From Morganella morganii_D (lineage in GTDB: Bacteria; Pseudomonadota; Gammaproteobacteria; Enterobacterales; Enterobacteriaceae): 64,000 bases of DNA. Numbering within the stretch: the stretch's first letter is position 1; each line of letters begins with the position of its first letter. Location: positions 806,001 through 870,000 of the forward strand of contig CP173058.1 in assembly GCA_044772875.1 (NCBI GenBank), written 5' to 3'. The position numbers were made by a program, and so were the translations under genes. Shown here piece after piece: positions 1 to 9,613 of the stretch. The notes below the pieces were generated by a model. It had not been told where the DNA came from. It made no database searches and saw only the letters and a program-made list of their open reading frames with translations.

Positions 1-261
1 GCGGATATTAATCGCCATCGGTGTGCCGTTATAGTGTGCTGAGGTGCCGAACGGCACGCCCGGCACCACAATCGTACGGGAGAGACGCTGTGCTGCCCGG
101 CGGGCTACGGCTTCCGGCACAAACAGATCCGGGCCGAGCGGCAGGTGCGGGCCGTGGCTCTCGCAACTGCCGAAAACCGTAATGGCACTGTCAATTTCGC
201 CCTTATCGAACCGGTTTTTCAGTTCTTCGGTGGTGAATTCATTCAGATAGACTTTTTTCAT
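1..261 (-). CDS. Creatininase family amidohydrolase, N-terminal part
   Basis: Only the first 87 codons lie in the window; the gene runs off the left edge. The translation contains GSCESHGPHLPLGPD (residues about 31-45), matching the family's metal-binding E-x-HGPHLPLGxD segment, so this is probably a zinc-dependent amidohydrolase of the creatininase group. Its ATG shares one base with the TAA of the upstream permease gene (TAATG), which implies translational coupling. The pairing suggests that the permease imports the substrate hydrolysed here. The exact substrate (creatinine, another cyclic amide or a formamide) cannot be told from this fragment. Confidence 0.85.
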   Translation of the reverse strand, partial: MKKVYLNEFTTEELKNRFDKGEIDSAITVFGSCESHGPHLPLGPDLFVPEAVARRAAQRLSRTIVVPGVPFGTSAHYNGTPMAINIR

Positions 262-1667
262 TATGATCTCCCTGTTGCCGGTGAGGTGGCTTTTACTGCC
301 AGCAACGGATGCAATATCAGATAAATAATAACGGTAAGAACTAATGCCAGCAGTCCGGTCGGCCAGTCAGACAGAATATTGTTCAGTGCCATGACCAGAC
401 CTGAGGTCATTCCGGCCAGCGCACTGATCACCCCGGCATAATTGTATTTCGGCTGATGATTGATCTGCGTGATATCGTAACGGCATTTGCGGGTGATGTA
501 GTAATCCGCCAGCAGCGGCCCGGCCAGCGGCGGTGCCATAATGCCGAGATAGTTAATAAAATCAGCAAAGAAGATCTGGTAAAAGCCGATAGCACCCAGC
601 ACCGTACCGATAATCCCGGTGGTCAGAATCAGCACGTTTTTATTTACTTTTACACCCGCGGAATCCAGCACCGGGCCGGTATAGAGTGAATTACAGTAAA
701 GTTCCGCGTCGTTGGTGGTCCACAGTGACAGGGTCCAGGTGATCACGCCGATCAGTGCCAGCAGGAAGCTCTTTTCAATCATCCAGGTAATGTAGTTCGG
801 CATCCCGACTGTCATAGTGCCGATATAACCGACCACGTTGAGCAGCGGGTTAGTAAAGATAAAACAGGCTGCTGATCCCCAGAATACCGCAGAAATACTC
901 TTATTAAAGCGGAACAGATCCACCCCCATCACCGCCCCGGCAATCCAGCTGCCGACGACCATGGTGATTGCGGTGGATAACATCAGTCCCTCATTGCGGT
1001 TAGAGTTTTCGATAAAGACCGATAATCCGCCGCCTTCCTGTAACATGGCATAGCCGGTGATAACAGCGATGATCATAATAATCGGTGACACCGGAATCGC
1101 GATAATTTCCAGTCCCTTCATGCCGTGCAATGAGGTATAAGTGAACAGCAGACCGGCGACGATACAGGAAAGAAAAACTTCGAGGGTGATCGGCACGCCG
1201 TTGTAGCCGTGCTCTGCCGGGTTAAAAACGATAATCCCGCTGGGATTCCCCAGGAATGTCCCCCAGATATCCCCGACCATGCCGGTGATCGCCGCAAACC
1301 AGCCGAGGGTCAGCAGCCCCATGGCAATCATCGGCAGATTAGCGCCGAAACGACCATAGGAAAAACGGCTGATCAGCGCCAGACTCAGCCCGGTGCGCTG
1401 CGCCATAATGCCGAGCAGCGAGGTGAGAATAAACAGCAGTCCCATACCAATGGCGATAGCCAGCAGTGCCATCGGAAATGACATCCCCGGTCCGCCGTTG
1501 GCGCCGGCCAGTGCGCCGCCGATAAATAACCCGGTTGCCACATAACCGAAACCTATCCAGACCAGCACCTGCTTCCAGGTCTCACGGCGGTGTGTCATCG
1601 GTATGGGCGTAAACATAAAATCATGGTCATGCGCCGGAGGCGCGGATGACGTCTCATGTTTGCTCAT
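261..1667 (-). CDS. NCS1-family cytosine/purine-type permease (CodB-like)
   Basis: A 468-residue polytopic membrane protein with about twelve hydrophobic segments. It starts with a polar tail ending in THRRETWKQV and continues with the Gly-rich first helix typical of NCS1 (nucleobase:cation symporter-1) carriers. CodB of E. coli is about 50 residues shorter. The family imports cytosine, purines, allantoin, hydantoin and related compounds by cation symport. The downstream gene is translationally coupled and encodes a creatininase-type hydrolase, so an uptake-and-hydrolysis unit for a cyclic nitrogen compound is likely. That pathway is inference. The ATG is preceded by GGGGAAGC. Confidence 0.85.
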   Translation of the reverse strand: MSKHETSSAPPAHDHDFMFTPIPMTHRRETWKQVLVWIGFGYVATGLFIGGALAGANGGPGMSFPMALLAIAIGMGLLFILTSLLGIMAQRTGLSLALISRFSYGRFGANLPMIAMGLLTLGWFAAITGMVGDIWGTFLGNPSGIIVFNPAEHGYNGVPITLEVFLSCIVAGLLFTYTSLHGMKGLEIIAIPVSPIIMIIAVITGYAMLQEGGGLSVFIENSNRNEGLMLSTAITMVVGSWIAGAVMGVDLFRFNKSISAVFWGSAACFIFTNPLLNVVGYIGTMTVGMPNYITWMIEKSFLLALIGVITWTLSLWTTNDAELYCNSLYTGPVLDSAGVKVNKNVLILTTGIIGTVLGAIGFYQIFFADFINYLGIMAPPLAGPLLADYYITRKCRYDITQINHQPKYNYAGVISALAGMTSGLVMALNNILSDWPTGLLALVLTVIIYLILHPLLAVKATSPATGRS

Positions 1668-1945
1668 GGTGCTTCCCCTGTCTTGTGTGGTGTTGGCAAT
1701 TGCCGCTGAAAGTGTTTTTAAAATAAAAAGCCATACTCTTGTTATGATTTATTATTAGCCTGGTAAAGTAATTGTTTGCAACTAAATTAATGAAAATAAA
1801 AGGAAAAGAAAATTTAATATAACGGACAAGTTGGCGGTAAAAACGGGAAGGGAAATCATATAAACAGGGAAGAGAATAAAAAATCGACGAAAAGTACTGC
1901 CATCAGAAACGATGGCAGCAGGATATAAAATAACCGGGGTAGTGA

Positions 1946-2758
1946 TTATTCCGGCAGCGGTACCATGCAGACGGCACTGCCGAAGCTGCCGTGACTGCAT
2001 TCAACCCGGAATTTCCCGTAGCGGCTGAGAAACCCGAGCAGGCTGTCGCCGGAGTTAAAAGTGACAATACCGGTCACCGGCTGCCCGTCAGTGGACATAT
2101 GCGGCATCAGGCTGTCTGCCAGTGCCCGTTTGACCAGCCCGGCCTCAGCGGAGGAACCGATATAGAATTCCGATTTCAGCCAGTTCACCCCGGCGGAAAC
2201 CGAGTTCACGCCCGGAGAGCGGGCAGCGGCAAACACCATCAGCACCCAGCCGTTAGAATTCTGACTGTCAGTTGCAAAAGGATGTGCCACCATATTATAA
2301 GCCGGATTATGCAGTGCTTTGCGCAGTTCCGGGTCACGCAGTACTTTCAGCAACTGAGACTGCAATGCAGGCGGGAAGTGCAGAGTGGCAATGGTATTTC
2401 CGGCCAGGTCATCATCAATAAACTGATAAAGCCCCTGGATCCACAGCGCGGACTGCGCGGTGCCACAGGTATTGAGATTATGATATACCCGCCAGGTACC
2501 GTTCCTTTCCCGCACGGCATAACCGGCATGGGAAAAGCTCAGCCCGTAGTCATTCAGCGCCTGACCCTGACGAACCAGCAGGACGACCCGGTCGCCCTGT
2601 TTCTCCAGCCAGTCATTCAGCACTTTGGCCTGTGCAGTGCGCTGTGCGGCTTCCTGCGGCGTGGGCGGGGATTTATCCTCACAGTTCTGACTGCCGCTGT
2701 ATGCAAGGCCGGATGCAGTGAGCAGGGCAGCCGCAAAAACGGTTTTCAGCAGTCGCAT
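1946..2758 (-). CDS. Secreted DUF2145-like protein
   Basis: A 270-residue protein with an N-terminal signal peptide (MRLLKTVFAAALLTASGLAYS) and cysteines in the mature part. The segment LNDYGLSFSHAGYAVRE with a following HNLNTCG resembles the DUF2145 family, which is predicted to have a cysteine-peptidase-like (NlpC/P60-like) fold. I assign that family from memory of its motifs. Function is unknown; export to the periplasm is expected. It starts one base after the stop of the gene at 2760-3200, so the two form an operon. Confidence 0.65.
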   Translation of the reverse strand: MRLLKTVFAAALLTASGLAYSGSQNCEDKSPPTPQEAAQRTAQAKVLNDWLEKQGDRVVLLVRQGQALNDYGLSFSHAGYAVRERNGTWRVYHNLNTCGTAQSALWIQGLYQFIDDDLAGNTIATLHFPPALQSQLLKVLRDPELRKALHNPAYNMVAHPFATDSQNSNGWVLMVFAAARSPGVNSVSAGVNWLKSEFYIGSSAEAGLVKRALADSLMPHMSTDGQPVTGIVTFNSGDSLLGFLSRYGKFRVECSHGSFGSAVCMVPLPE

Positions 2759-2759
2759 A

Positions 2760-3200
2760 TTAAGGCATTTTCTCCTGATGGGTTAATTCACGATCATCCT
2801 GGGTCACCATATGGGAAATAATGTTCCCGTCCTTTTTCAGATACGCACCGGAGCCTTTTTCAGCAGGTTCCAGTGTCAGCTTATCACCCGGATTCACCGG
2901 GATTTTTTCCAGTTTTTCGGTGGCGACCAGCAGGGTGGCATCTTCATTTTTGTCGGTTTTGCCGGTGATGGTGGTGACTTTTTCTTTCTTATTGTTTTCC
3001 ACAGACTCCGCACTCAGCTGAGCCGGTAAAATGATCGGCGATAAAATCGCACCACTTATCATCACCGAGCTGTAGACACTGCCCGCACTACTGAGGACCG
3101 CAACCGATAAATAAGGATTATCCGGCAGTTTACCTGCATTGGCAGGCAGTGTGACCAGTGCGGCGGCGCAGAATACTGCCGGAAAAATAAACTTATTCAT
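2760..3200 (-). CDS. Secreted protein of unknown function
   Basis: A 146-residue protein with a clear signal peptide (residues 1-22, ending PANA) followed by a small hydrophobic stretch and a charged C-terminal half rich in Lys and Glu. I recognise no domain. It directly precedes the DUF2145-like gene on the same strand, and the tight spacing points to joint function in the envelope. The upstream sequence has a GGAAAACAGC ribosome-binding region. No regulatory site was recognised. Confidence 0.6.
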   Translation of the reverse strand: MNKFIFPAVFCAAALVTLPANAGKLPDNPYLSVAVLSSAGSVYSSVMISGAILSPIILPAQLSAESVENNKKEKVTTITGKTDKNEDATLLVATEKLEKIPVNPGDKLTLEPAEKGSGAYLKKDGNIISHMVTQDDRELTHQEKMP

Positions 3201-3450
3201 GCTGTTTTCCTTAATTTAATGAATAAAGGTTCTTTTTACCCGTTCAGACACCAGGAAATACGAGATCCGGATAATAGCGTAAATCGCCAATCTTATCAGC
3301 GGATAATAAAGATCAAAATTCACACGGACATACGGCAGACTAACCAGCACAATATTCCGCATATTGAGGTATCTCTTTTTCCCGCACTGAATACAGACCC
3401 ATTTATGTTCTGTAAGTTATTTTCTGTTTTACTCTTTCCGGCGTGTCAGA

Positions 3451-3954
3451 CTATCTGGATTGGTCGTTTATCCGGCTCATCAGAACAGCATCGACATAGC
3501 GCCCGTCGCGGAATGCATAATCCCGGGCAATCCCTTCACGCTGAAAGCCGAATTTTTCATACAGTGCCATGCCATCCGGATTATTGGCAAATACCTCTAA
3601 TTCAATACGGCGGATGCCCAGCCAGTTATCACAATAATCAATCATCGCCTGCATTAACGCACTGCCGACCCCCTGGCCGCGATAGCTTTTATCTACAGTA
3701 ATGCCAAAATTCACCACATGGCGGCGGCGGGGGTTACTGTTCTGGTTAATACCCAACAGCCCGACTACCACGCCGTCAACAACAGCCACCAGCCGGGTGG
3801 CTGACTGATCACCCTGGCTCATTCGTTGTTCCCAAAATTTCCGTGAGGTATACGGCATCTGTAAGGTATTGGCATAAGCCGTAAAATCCTGATGCATATC
3901 GTACAGTGCGGCGGCGTCCGACGGCTCGGCTAACCGGATGGTAATCTGACGCAT
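3451..3954 (-). CDS. aaaT: GNAT N-acetyltransferase, YhhY/AaaT-like
   Basis: A 167-residue GCN5-type acetyltransferase. The acetyl-CoA binding segment YRGQGVGSALM lies at about residue 90, followed by DNWLGIRRIELEVFANN and YEKFGFQREG. The overall pattern follows E. coli YhhY (AaaT), an L-amino acid N-acyltransferase with several identical blocks (DNWL.. RIEL.VF.N, YVDA..M). It probably transfers acetyl from acetyl-CoA to an amine such as an amino acid. It stands alone between convergent and divergent neighbours, so context adds nothing. Assignment to the family is firm; the substrate is not. Confidence 0.8.
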   Translation of the reverse strand: MRQITIRLAEPSDAAALYDMHQDFTAYANTLQMPYTSRKFWEQRMSQGDQSATRLVAVVDGVVVGLLGINQNSNPRRRHVVNFGITVDKSYRGQGVGSALMQAMIDYCDNWLGIRRIELEVFANNPDGMALYEKFGFQREGIARDYAFRDGRYVDAVLMSRINDQSR

Positions 3955-4261
3955 AGATCATATCCTTTATGTAATCCTGTTATATTTCCTTATTAATGGC
4001 ATCGATATAGTGTATCCGTCAACGGGATGAAAAAGCCTTACCGGGAAAGCAAAAACGGCGTAACCGTGCTTTTTTCTGTTATTTTCTTTTTTACGGGTCA
4101 AACTGACTGAGAATGAAAGGTGGTGGTAAAATAAGCGGGTTAACATACTGGTATAAGCCGAAAAGTGCATTTTCTCTGAAAAATAAAAATTCATGCAAAA
4201 AAGTAGGCTAACCGGTGGCGGGCGATTAAACTTAACCTTTCCGGAAACAAAAGGGATTGCC

Positions 4262-4840
4262 ATGGACATCCGGTTTCTTAAATCCGTATTCTGCAAATCA
4301 GGTATCAGCCGGATGACTCACTCAGTACAGACACTGGTTTTTTTGCGCCACGGCGAAAAACCGGACAACGACAGCGGGCAGTTAACCGGCAAGGGATTAA
4401 ACCGTGCACTGGCGCTGGCGGATCTCCTGATTTCCCGTTACGGAAGGGCAGATGCCCTGTATGCCGCCGCGCCGAAACAAAGTAAGCTCGGCCACTCGCT
4501 GCGCTCCCTTCAGACCATTACCCCGGTGGCTGTCCGCCTGTCATTGCCGGTTCATCTGGAATTTCACGCCAAAGAAACCAAAGCGCTGCGGGATGCGCTG
4601 CTTGGTAAAGAACACCATCAGCATACGGTATTTGTGGTATGGGAACATGATAATCTGATAAAGGTAGTGAGGGATATTCTGAAACAGACCGGCGGGGATT
4701 ATTCTGATATGCCGGCCTGGCCGCGCGATGATTTTGACAGTCTGTGGGTATTGAACATTACCAGAGGGAAAAAGGAAACCAATATTGAATTTTCGCAGGA
4801 GAGGCAGGGATTGAACAATCTGAAGGATTATTATCCCTGA
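4262..4840 (+). CDS. Histidine phosphatase superfamily protein
   Basis: A 192-residue protein carrying the signature LRHGEKPD near the N-terminus, the phosphohistidine motif of the phosphoglycerate-mutase/acid-phosphatase clan, and a second histidine region VVWEHDNLIKV near the C-terminus. It probably hydrolyses a phosphomonoester; the substrate cannot be told. The ATG at 4262 is chosen because an AAGGG motif lies just upstream. An earlier in-frame ATG at 4193 and a later one at 4313 are possible. No signal peptide is evident from this start. It is followed by a long AT-rich gap. Confidence 0.7.
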   Translation: MDIRFLKSVFCKSGISRMTHSVQTLVFLRHGEKPDNDSGQLTGKGLNRALALADLLISRYGRADALYAAAPKQSKLGHSLRSLQTITPVAVRLSLPVHLEFHAKETKALRDALLGKEHHQHTVFVVWEHDNLIKVVRDILKQTGGDYSDMPAWPRDDFDSLWVLNITRGKKETNIEFSQERQGLNNLKDYYP

Positions 4841-5708
4841 GGGATATGGACTATTTTGTATATATCCTTGTAAATAGTAATGATATATTTTTCTTTTCAT
4901 TAAATGAGGCGGTAATAAGCAGAATCTGAGGGATTATATAACAATGTAAAATTACTTACTTTTTATGAAATACAAACACGGCCATGATTATTTCACTAAT
5001 AAGATAAATCTCAATAATAGATGCGGTCTGCCTGCTTTTTGCAATACGTTCGCTAAATTTTCCTGTACGGACAATATCCGGCGTGATTATTATTCTGACA
5101 AGATGAGATTAAATATAATGAATCAGATTTAATCTTATTTCGTGGTTATAAGTCTTTATTTTAATGGTGTGTATTTTTTATTCCATTTGTTACATTTTAA
5201 TTACAATATTGTAACTTATTGTAATTGGTGTTTTTTTTATTTATCTTTATTAATCATGATATTGTTAGTTGTTTACCTTTCAGATAAGGGCATTGTATTA
5301 GTTATCTTATTAATATAAAAATAAATCAGACTGTTTGTTAATAAAGATTTTTCCGGTTCTGCAGACAGCGATTATATTAAATTAACTTAATATTAATACT
5401 GTTATAAAGTATGAATACTGATCAGCATGATCAATTAAATTATTCTGGACTGAAGCGGAAAATAAATGTTAATGTTTATTTCGCTTGGGTGAGGTTTATT
5501 TAGTTAATATATTTTTCATCTCACGTATAAAAATTTATAACAGAAGGTTTAGTTGGAAATAAAATACGTAAAAATAACTGGTAACTCTTTGACGTTATCA
5601 GACATTAATATTTTCTGAGCACATGGCTGATGATTAGTTTGCGGCGGTTAGCCCGAATTAAAAATGGAGTTGTAATTACTAACGTTAATTTCTATAAAAG
5701 GAAGTATT
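4841..5708. other. AT-rich intergenic region upstream of fimbrial operon
   Basis: No convincing gene is seen in these 868 bases. The sequence is strikingly AT-rich, with many runs of A and T, in contrast to the flanking core genes. It probably contains the fimbrial promoter and sites for silencing by an H-NS-type protein (inference). I looked for a pair of inverted repeats and a neighbouring recombinase gene, as in invertible fimbrial switches, and found neither. Confidence 0.5.
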
Positions 5709-6227
5709 ATGAAACTGAAATATGCTGTTTTACCAACTGCTTTTGCCCTGTTATTCAGTGCTTCATCATTTGCTGACAATTCTGGTACAGTTTACTTTTA
5801 CGGATCAGTTAAAGCGCCTACCTGTAAAGTCAATAATGGTAACAAGGATTCTTATGTTAATATGGGTAATCATGAGACAAGTGCGTTCCCTGCTGCAGGT
5901 ACAGAAGTCAAGGGCGACGAAAAAGTGGTTCTGGAGCTGACGGAGTGTACCGGTAATGAAGCAAACCTGTCATTAACTGCTAACAACCGTGAAGGCAATG
6001 ATAAAATTAAATTAAAAGCAACCTCAGGCAGTGCCAAAGGTCTGGTTATTGTTTTAAAAGATGAGGCTGCAGGTACTGTTCGTCTGGTAGATGGTGCCAG
6101 CACGACTGAACAAATTGTCAGCGGTAATGCAACCTTTGAATATCAGCCATACCTGGTCAGCACTGCAAATGTAGTTGAAGCAGGTAGTATTGATGCTTCT
6201 GTAGATTATACCATTTCATATAACTAA
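5709..6227 (+). CDS. Major fimbrial subunit (type 1-like pilin)
   Basis: A 172-residue pilin. It has a 22-residue signal peptide ending SASSFA, a mature N-terminus with alternating hydrophobic residues suited to donor-strand exchange, two cysteines (APTCKV and LTECTG) expected to form the pilin disulfide, and a C-terminal YTISYN with the penultimate Tyr typical of the FimA/PapA family. It is the first gene of a chaperone-usher operon. An AAAGGAAG ribosome-binding site precedes the ATG. It would be exported by Sec, folded by the chaperone at 6287 and polymerised through the usher at 7013. Confidence 0.9.
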   Translation: MKLKYAVLPTAFALLFSASSFADNSGTVYFYGSVKAPTCKVNNGNKDSYVNMGNHETSAFPAAGTEVKGDEKVVLELTECTGNEANLSLTANNREGNDKIKLKATSGSAKGLVIVLKDEAAGTVRLVDGASTTEQIVSGNATFEYQPYLVSTANVVEAGSIDASVDYTISYN

Positions 6228-6286
6228 CAGATATATTTATTACAGGGCAGACATTTCTGCCCTGTTAATTATATTCAGGTGGAGTT

Positions 6287-6961
6287 ATGATTAAATTAAC
6301 TAAGATAGTTATATTTATCTTTTCATGTATTTTTATTAATAATAGCGTTGCTGATATATCCCTCGGTTCAACCCGTGTTGTTATCAGTGACGGTAAAAAT
6401 GAAGGTAGTGTAAGTACACATAACAGGGATAAAACAAATTATCTTATCCAAAGTTGGGTTTTGGATGAAAATGATAAAGAAACAAATGACTTTGTAATAA
6501 CACCTCCATTATTTAAGCTGGAGAGCAATACATCGAGCAGTCTCCGGGTTGTGATGGTCGGATATTTACCAAAGGATCGCGAATCGCTGTATTGGCTGAA
6601 TGTAAAATTCATTCCGTCAACGGATAAAGATACAAAAGAAAACAGATTGACATTTGCCATTAACAACAGAATTAAAATAATTTACAGACCAAAGTCATTA
6701 TCTTTTTCTGAGCCTGTGGATATATTTAAAAAAGTTACCATCAGGTACACTGACGGTAATATAGAATTTAAAAATCCGACAAAATATTTTATTAACATCA
6801 GTGAAGTAAAAGTGAATGATGTAGTTTTAAAATCACCCAGCTATATAAAACCGGAGTCTGCGGAATTGATTCCGGTAAAAAATAACAAAAAGCCATCCAA
6901 AGTAGATTATGTATTAATTGATGATCTGGGAAAGCTGAATTTGTTTCAGGCGAATTTGTGA
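6287..6961 (+). CDS. Periplasmic fimbrial chaperone (PapD-like)
   Basis: A 224-residue PapD-family chaperone with a signal peptide (residues 1-22, ending SVA). The first immunoglobulin-like domain carries the TRVVISDGKNEGSVS region that corresponds to the G1/A1 subunit-binding strands. The segment LYWLNVKFIPS matches the family consensus around the conserved YWLN, and NNRIKIIYRP precedes the second domain. It caps and folds pilin subunits in the periplasm and hands them to the usher. It lies between the pilin and usher genes, in the standard order. Codon use is AT-rich like the rest of the operon. Confidence 0.9.
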   Translation: MIKLTKIVIFIFSCIFINNSVADISLGSTRVVISDGKNEGSVSTHNRDKTNYLIQSWVLDENDKETNDFVITPPLFKLESNTSSSLRVVMVGYLPKDRESLYWLNVKFIPSTDKDTKENRLTFAINNRIKIIYRPKSLSFSEPVDIFKKVTIRYTDGNIEFKNPTKYFINISEVKVNDVVLKSPSYIKPESAELIPVKNNKKPSKVDYVLIDDLGKLNLFQANL

Positions 6962-7012
6962 TTTTTAAATAAATTTTCTTTTCATGATAGGGATTTTCAT
7001 GGAGATATTATT

Positions 7013-9559
7013 ATGAAATCATCAGAAAGAATTTTATCTTACAGTTCAATTCTGATAGCTGTATTGCTGTGTATTAACACCGCAAAAGCTGATGACTACT
7101 TTGACCCTGATTTTCTTACCAGCCCGTCGGGTGAAGCGCTTGATATAGATTTGTCCTCATTTGAAAAGTCATCCTTTATACCCGGAACTTACCGGGTTGA
7201 TGTCTATCTGAATGAAAAGTATGTCAATACACAGGAAATTTTGTTCTACAATGACAAAAATACAAATAAACTGCGACCTTGCTTTTCAGATGTTCAGTTA
7301 GCCGACTACGGAATAAAACCGGAATATTATTCGTTATTAGATAAGTCCGGAGATTGTGTTGATCTGAGCGGAATTCAGGGGGCTGATGCTGAATTTAAAG
7401 GGAACCTGAGCCGGCTATATCTCAGTATGCCGCAGGTGACCTTTGATCAGAAAGCGTTGGATGCCCGGCAGGAGTTACTGTGGGATGACGGTGTTCCTTC
7501 TGTTTTCACTGATTATAGTTTTTCCGGTCTGCATCTGGTCAATACCAACAATAATAATTCAGATGATTCACTTTATCTGAGTTTGCGTTCCGGAGTGAAT
7601 CTCGGCAGCTGGCGTTACCGTAACAACAGTACATGGAATAAAAGTGCGGGTGGCCATCAAAAATGGGAAAGTCAGCTGAATTATATTGAACGTCCGTTGC
7701 GGTCGATTAAAAGTAATTTTTTGATTGGTGATAACTATTCTGATTCGGATGTTTTTGATAACGTTTCATTTCGCGGAATAAAACTATGGTCTGATGGTCA
7801 GATGTATCCGCAATATGCCAGCACATATGCGCCGGCTATCACTGGTGTGGCAACAATAGACTCCACGATTGAGGTATATCAGAACGGTTATGTCATTTAC
7901 CGGACCAATGTCCCGGCGGGCCCTTATGAGTTAACGGATGTTATTCCTCTGAACAGCGGAGAAAATTTATACGTTGTCCGCAAAGGCATTGATGGCAGCG
8001 AATTCCGTTCTATTGTTCCTTTTTCATCTCTGAATTTCATGCAGCGCAAGAACCGGTATAAATACAGTATTACTGCCGGTCAGTACAGAATGAATAATTA
8101 TGGATCTTCAGAGAGTACCGGCAATAAAACAAAATTTGTTCAGGCAGATGCATTTTACGGATTAACCGGCAATACCACTATCTTCGGCGGTGTTCAGGCG
8201 GCATCCCGCTATCAGGCCTATGATGCCGGTATCGGTATGAATATCCCGGTTGTTGGTGCGGTAGCTGCGGACATTATGTTAACCCGGGTACAGCCGGATT
8301 CCATTGACAGTATGGAGGGCAGGGCATTTCGTTTTCGTTATTCAAAATCACTGGAAAATACAGGAACTAATATCAGTTTTGCCGGATATCGTTATATAAA
8401 TGGTGATTATCTCACCATGTCAGATATGTTTGATTATTATAGCGGGCAGGCTGATACATCGGCATATCTGATGCGCAAAGGACAGTTTGAATTGACAGTT
8501 ACTCAGGGATTACCGGATAACCTTGGTTCGTTGAATGCCTCTGTATCCCGTCAGACTTACAATACATATTATAATAATGAAGAAAAAAGTGTTGAATCTT
8601 ATAATGTCGGTTATTCCAATGTATTTGACGGGATATCTCTGAATGTCAATTACGCATATTATAAAAACTCACTCAACAGACAAAACTATGCGACGGATAC
8701 ATTTGAAACAGAACGTAATAATGACCATGTTATTTCTGTAAACATCAGTATTCCATTGCAGGGCCGTTTTAAAGACCAGTGGGTAACCTACGGGGCCTCA
8801 TATAATAAAAACGGTGATTTTGATAATTACATTGGCCTGGGTGGCTTAGCCCTGGATGAAAAAAATCTCTCGTGGAACGTTCAGCAGGGATATGGTAACA
8901 GGGGAAGCGGGAACTACGGTAGTGTATACGGTAAATATAAAGGCCGTTATGGTGATGTGAATGCCGGTTATTCCTATAGAAAAGATAATCGGCGGGTTTC
9001 TTATGGTCTGAACGGCTCCCTTATTATGAGCGGTTACGGAGCAACATTATCACGGCCGCTGGGGGATACTAACGGATTGGTATACACACCGGGTGCAGAA
9101 GGTATCCATATTCTTAACAACCCCGGCGTAGCAACAGACAGTTCGGGTCTGGCTGTCGTGTCTAATCTTATTCCCTACCGTAATAACAATATACGGCTTG
9201 ATAACCTTACTCTGCCGGAAAATGCTGAAGTTGAAGCAACGATAAAAGAAATATATCCGACCCGCGGAGCAATTGTTTTAATTGATTATAAAACAACGCT
9301 CGGAACAAAAATCCTGGTCACACTGCGCGGAGAAGATGGTCAGCTGATTCCGTTTGGTGCTTATGTACAAAATGACAATGATAATGAACGTGCTTATGTC
9401 AGTAACTATGGACGGCTTTATCTCGCCGGTGCAAAAGACAAAGATGATATCAGGGTTACCTGGGGAGAGCATAATCAGTATAAGTGCAGCTTTTCTTATA
9501 ATGTTGACGGAAAACGGAAAGTAAATGGATTTTATATTTTCGATGCTGTTTGCCGCTGA
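7013..9559 (+). CDS. Outer-membrane fimbrial usher (FimD/PapC-like)
   Basis: An 848-residue usher of normal length. It has an N-terminal signal peptide ending at about residue 27, the N-terminal chaperone-binding domain (including CVDLSGIQ and the following SMPQ), a beta-barrel with many aromatic alternations, the plug region around EVYQNGYVIYRTNVPAGPY, and two C-terminal domains ending with the paired cysteines CSFSYNVD and DAVCR. The usher accepts chaperone-subunit complexes and secretes the growing fibre. It is the third gene of the operon and is followed by the tip gene. Confidence 0.93.
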   Translation: MKSSERILSYSSILIAVLLCINTAKADDYFDPDFLTSPSGEALDIDLSSFEKSSFIPGTYRVDVYLNEKYVNTQEILFYNDKNTNKLRPCFSDVQLADYGIKPEYYSLLDKSGDCVDLSGIQGADAEFKGNLSRLYLSMPQVTFDQKALDARQELLWDDGVPSVFTDYSFSGLHLVNTNNNNSDDSLYLSLRSGVNLGSWRYRNNSTWNKSAGGHQKWESQLNYIERPLRSIKSNFLIGDNYSDSDVFDNVSFRGIKLWSDGQMYPQYASTYAPAITGVATIDSTIEVYQNGYVIYRTNVPAGPYELTDVIPLNSGENLYVVRKGIDGSEFRSIVPFSSLNFMQRKNRYKYSITAGQYRMNNYGSSESTGNKTKFVQADAFYGLTGNTTIFGGVQAASRYQAYDAGIGMNIPVVGAVAADIMLTRVQPDSIDSMEGRAFRFRYSKSLENTGTNISFAGYRYINGDYLTMSDMFDYYSGQADTSAYLMRKGQFELTVTQGLPDNLGSLNASVSRQTYNTYYNNEEKSVESYNVGYSNVFDGISLNVNYAYYKNSLNRQNYATDTFETERNNDHVISVNISIPLQGRFKDQWVTYGASYNKNGDFDNYIGLGGLALDEKNLSWNVQQGYGNRGSGNYGSVYGKYKGRYGDVNAGYSYRKDNRRVSYGLNGSLIMSGYGATLSRPLGDTNGLVYTPGAEGIHILNNPGVATDSSGLAVVSNLIPYRNNNIRLDNLTLPENAEVEATIKEIYPTRGAIVLIDYKTTLGTKILVTLRGEDGQLIPFGAYVQNDNDNERAYVSNYGRLYLAGAKDKDDIRVTWGEHNQYKCSFSYNVDGKRKVNGFYIFDAVCR

Positions 9560-9613
9560 CCGGAATATTACAGTATCGGCAGACGCAGCCGGTAAATAGC
9601 ATTAAGTGGGGTT

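Noticed and set aside
1991..2821. A 276-codon frame on the plus strand opposite the DUF2145-like gene
   Set aside because: The minus-strand frame has a signal peptide and family motifs; the opposite frame has no recognisable domain and no ribosome-binding site, so it is a shadow.
4841..5708. Possible invertible promoter element for the fimbrial operon
   Set aside because: No inverted repeat pair of useful length and no FimB/MrpI-type recombinase gene was seen nearby.
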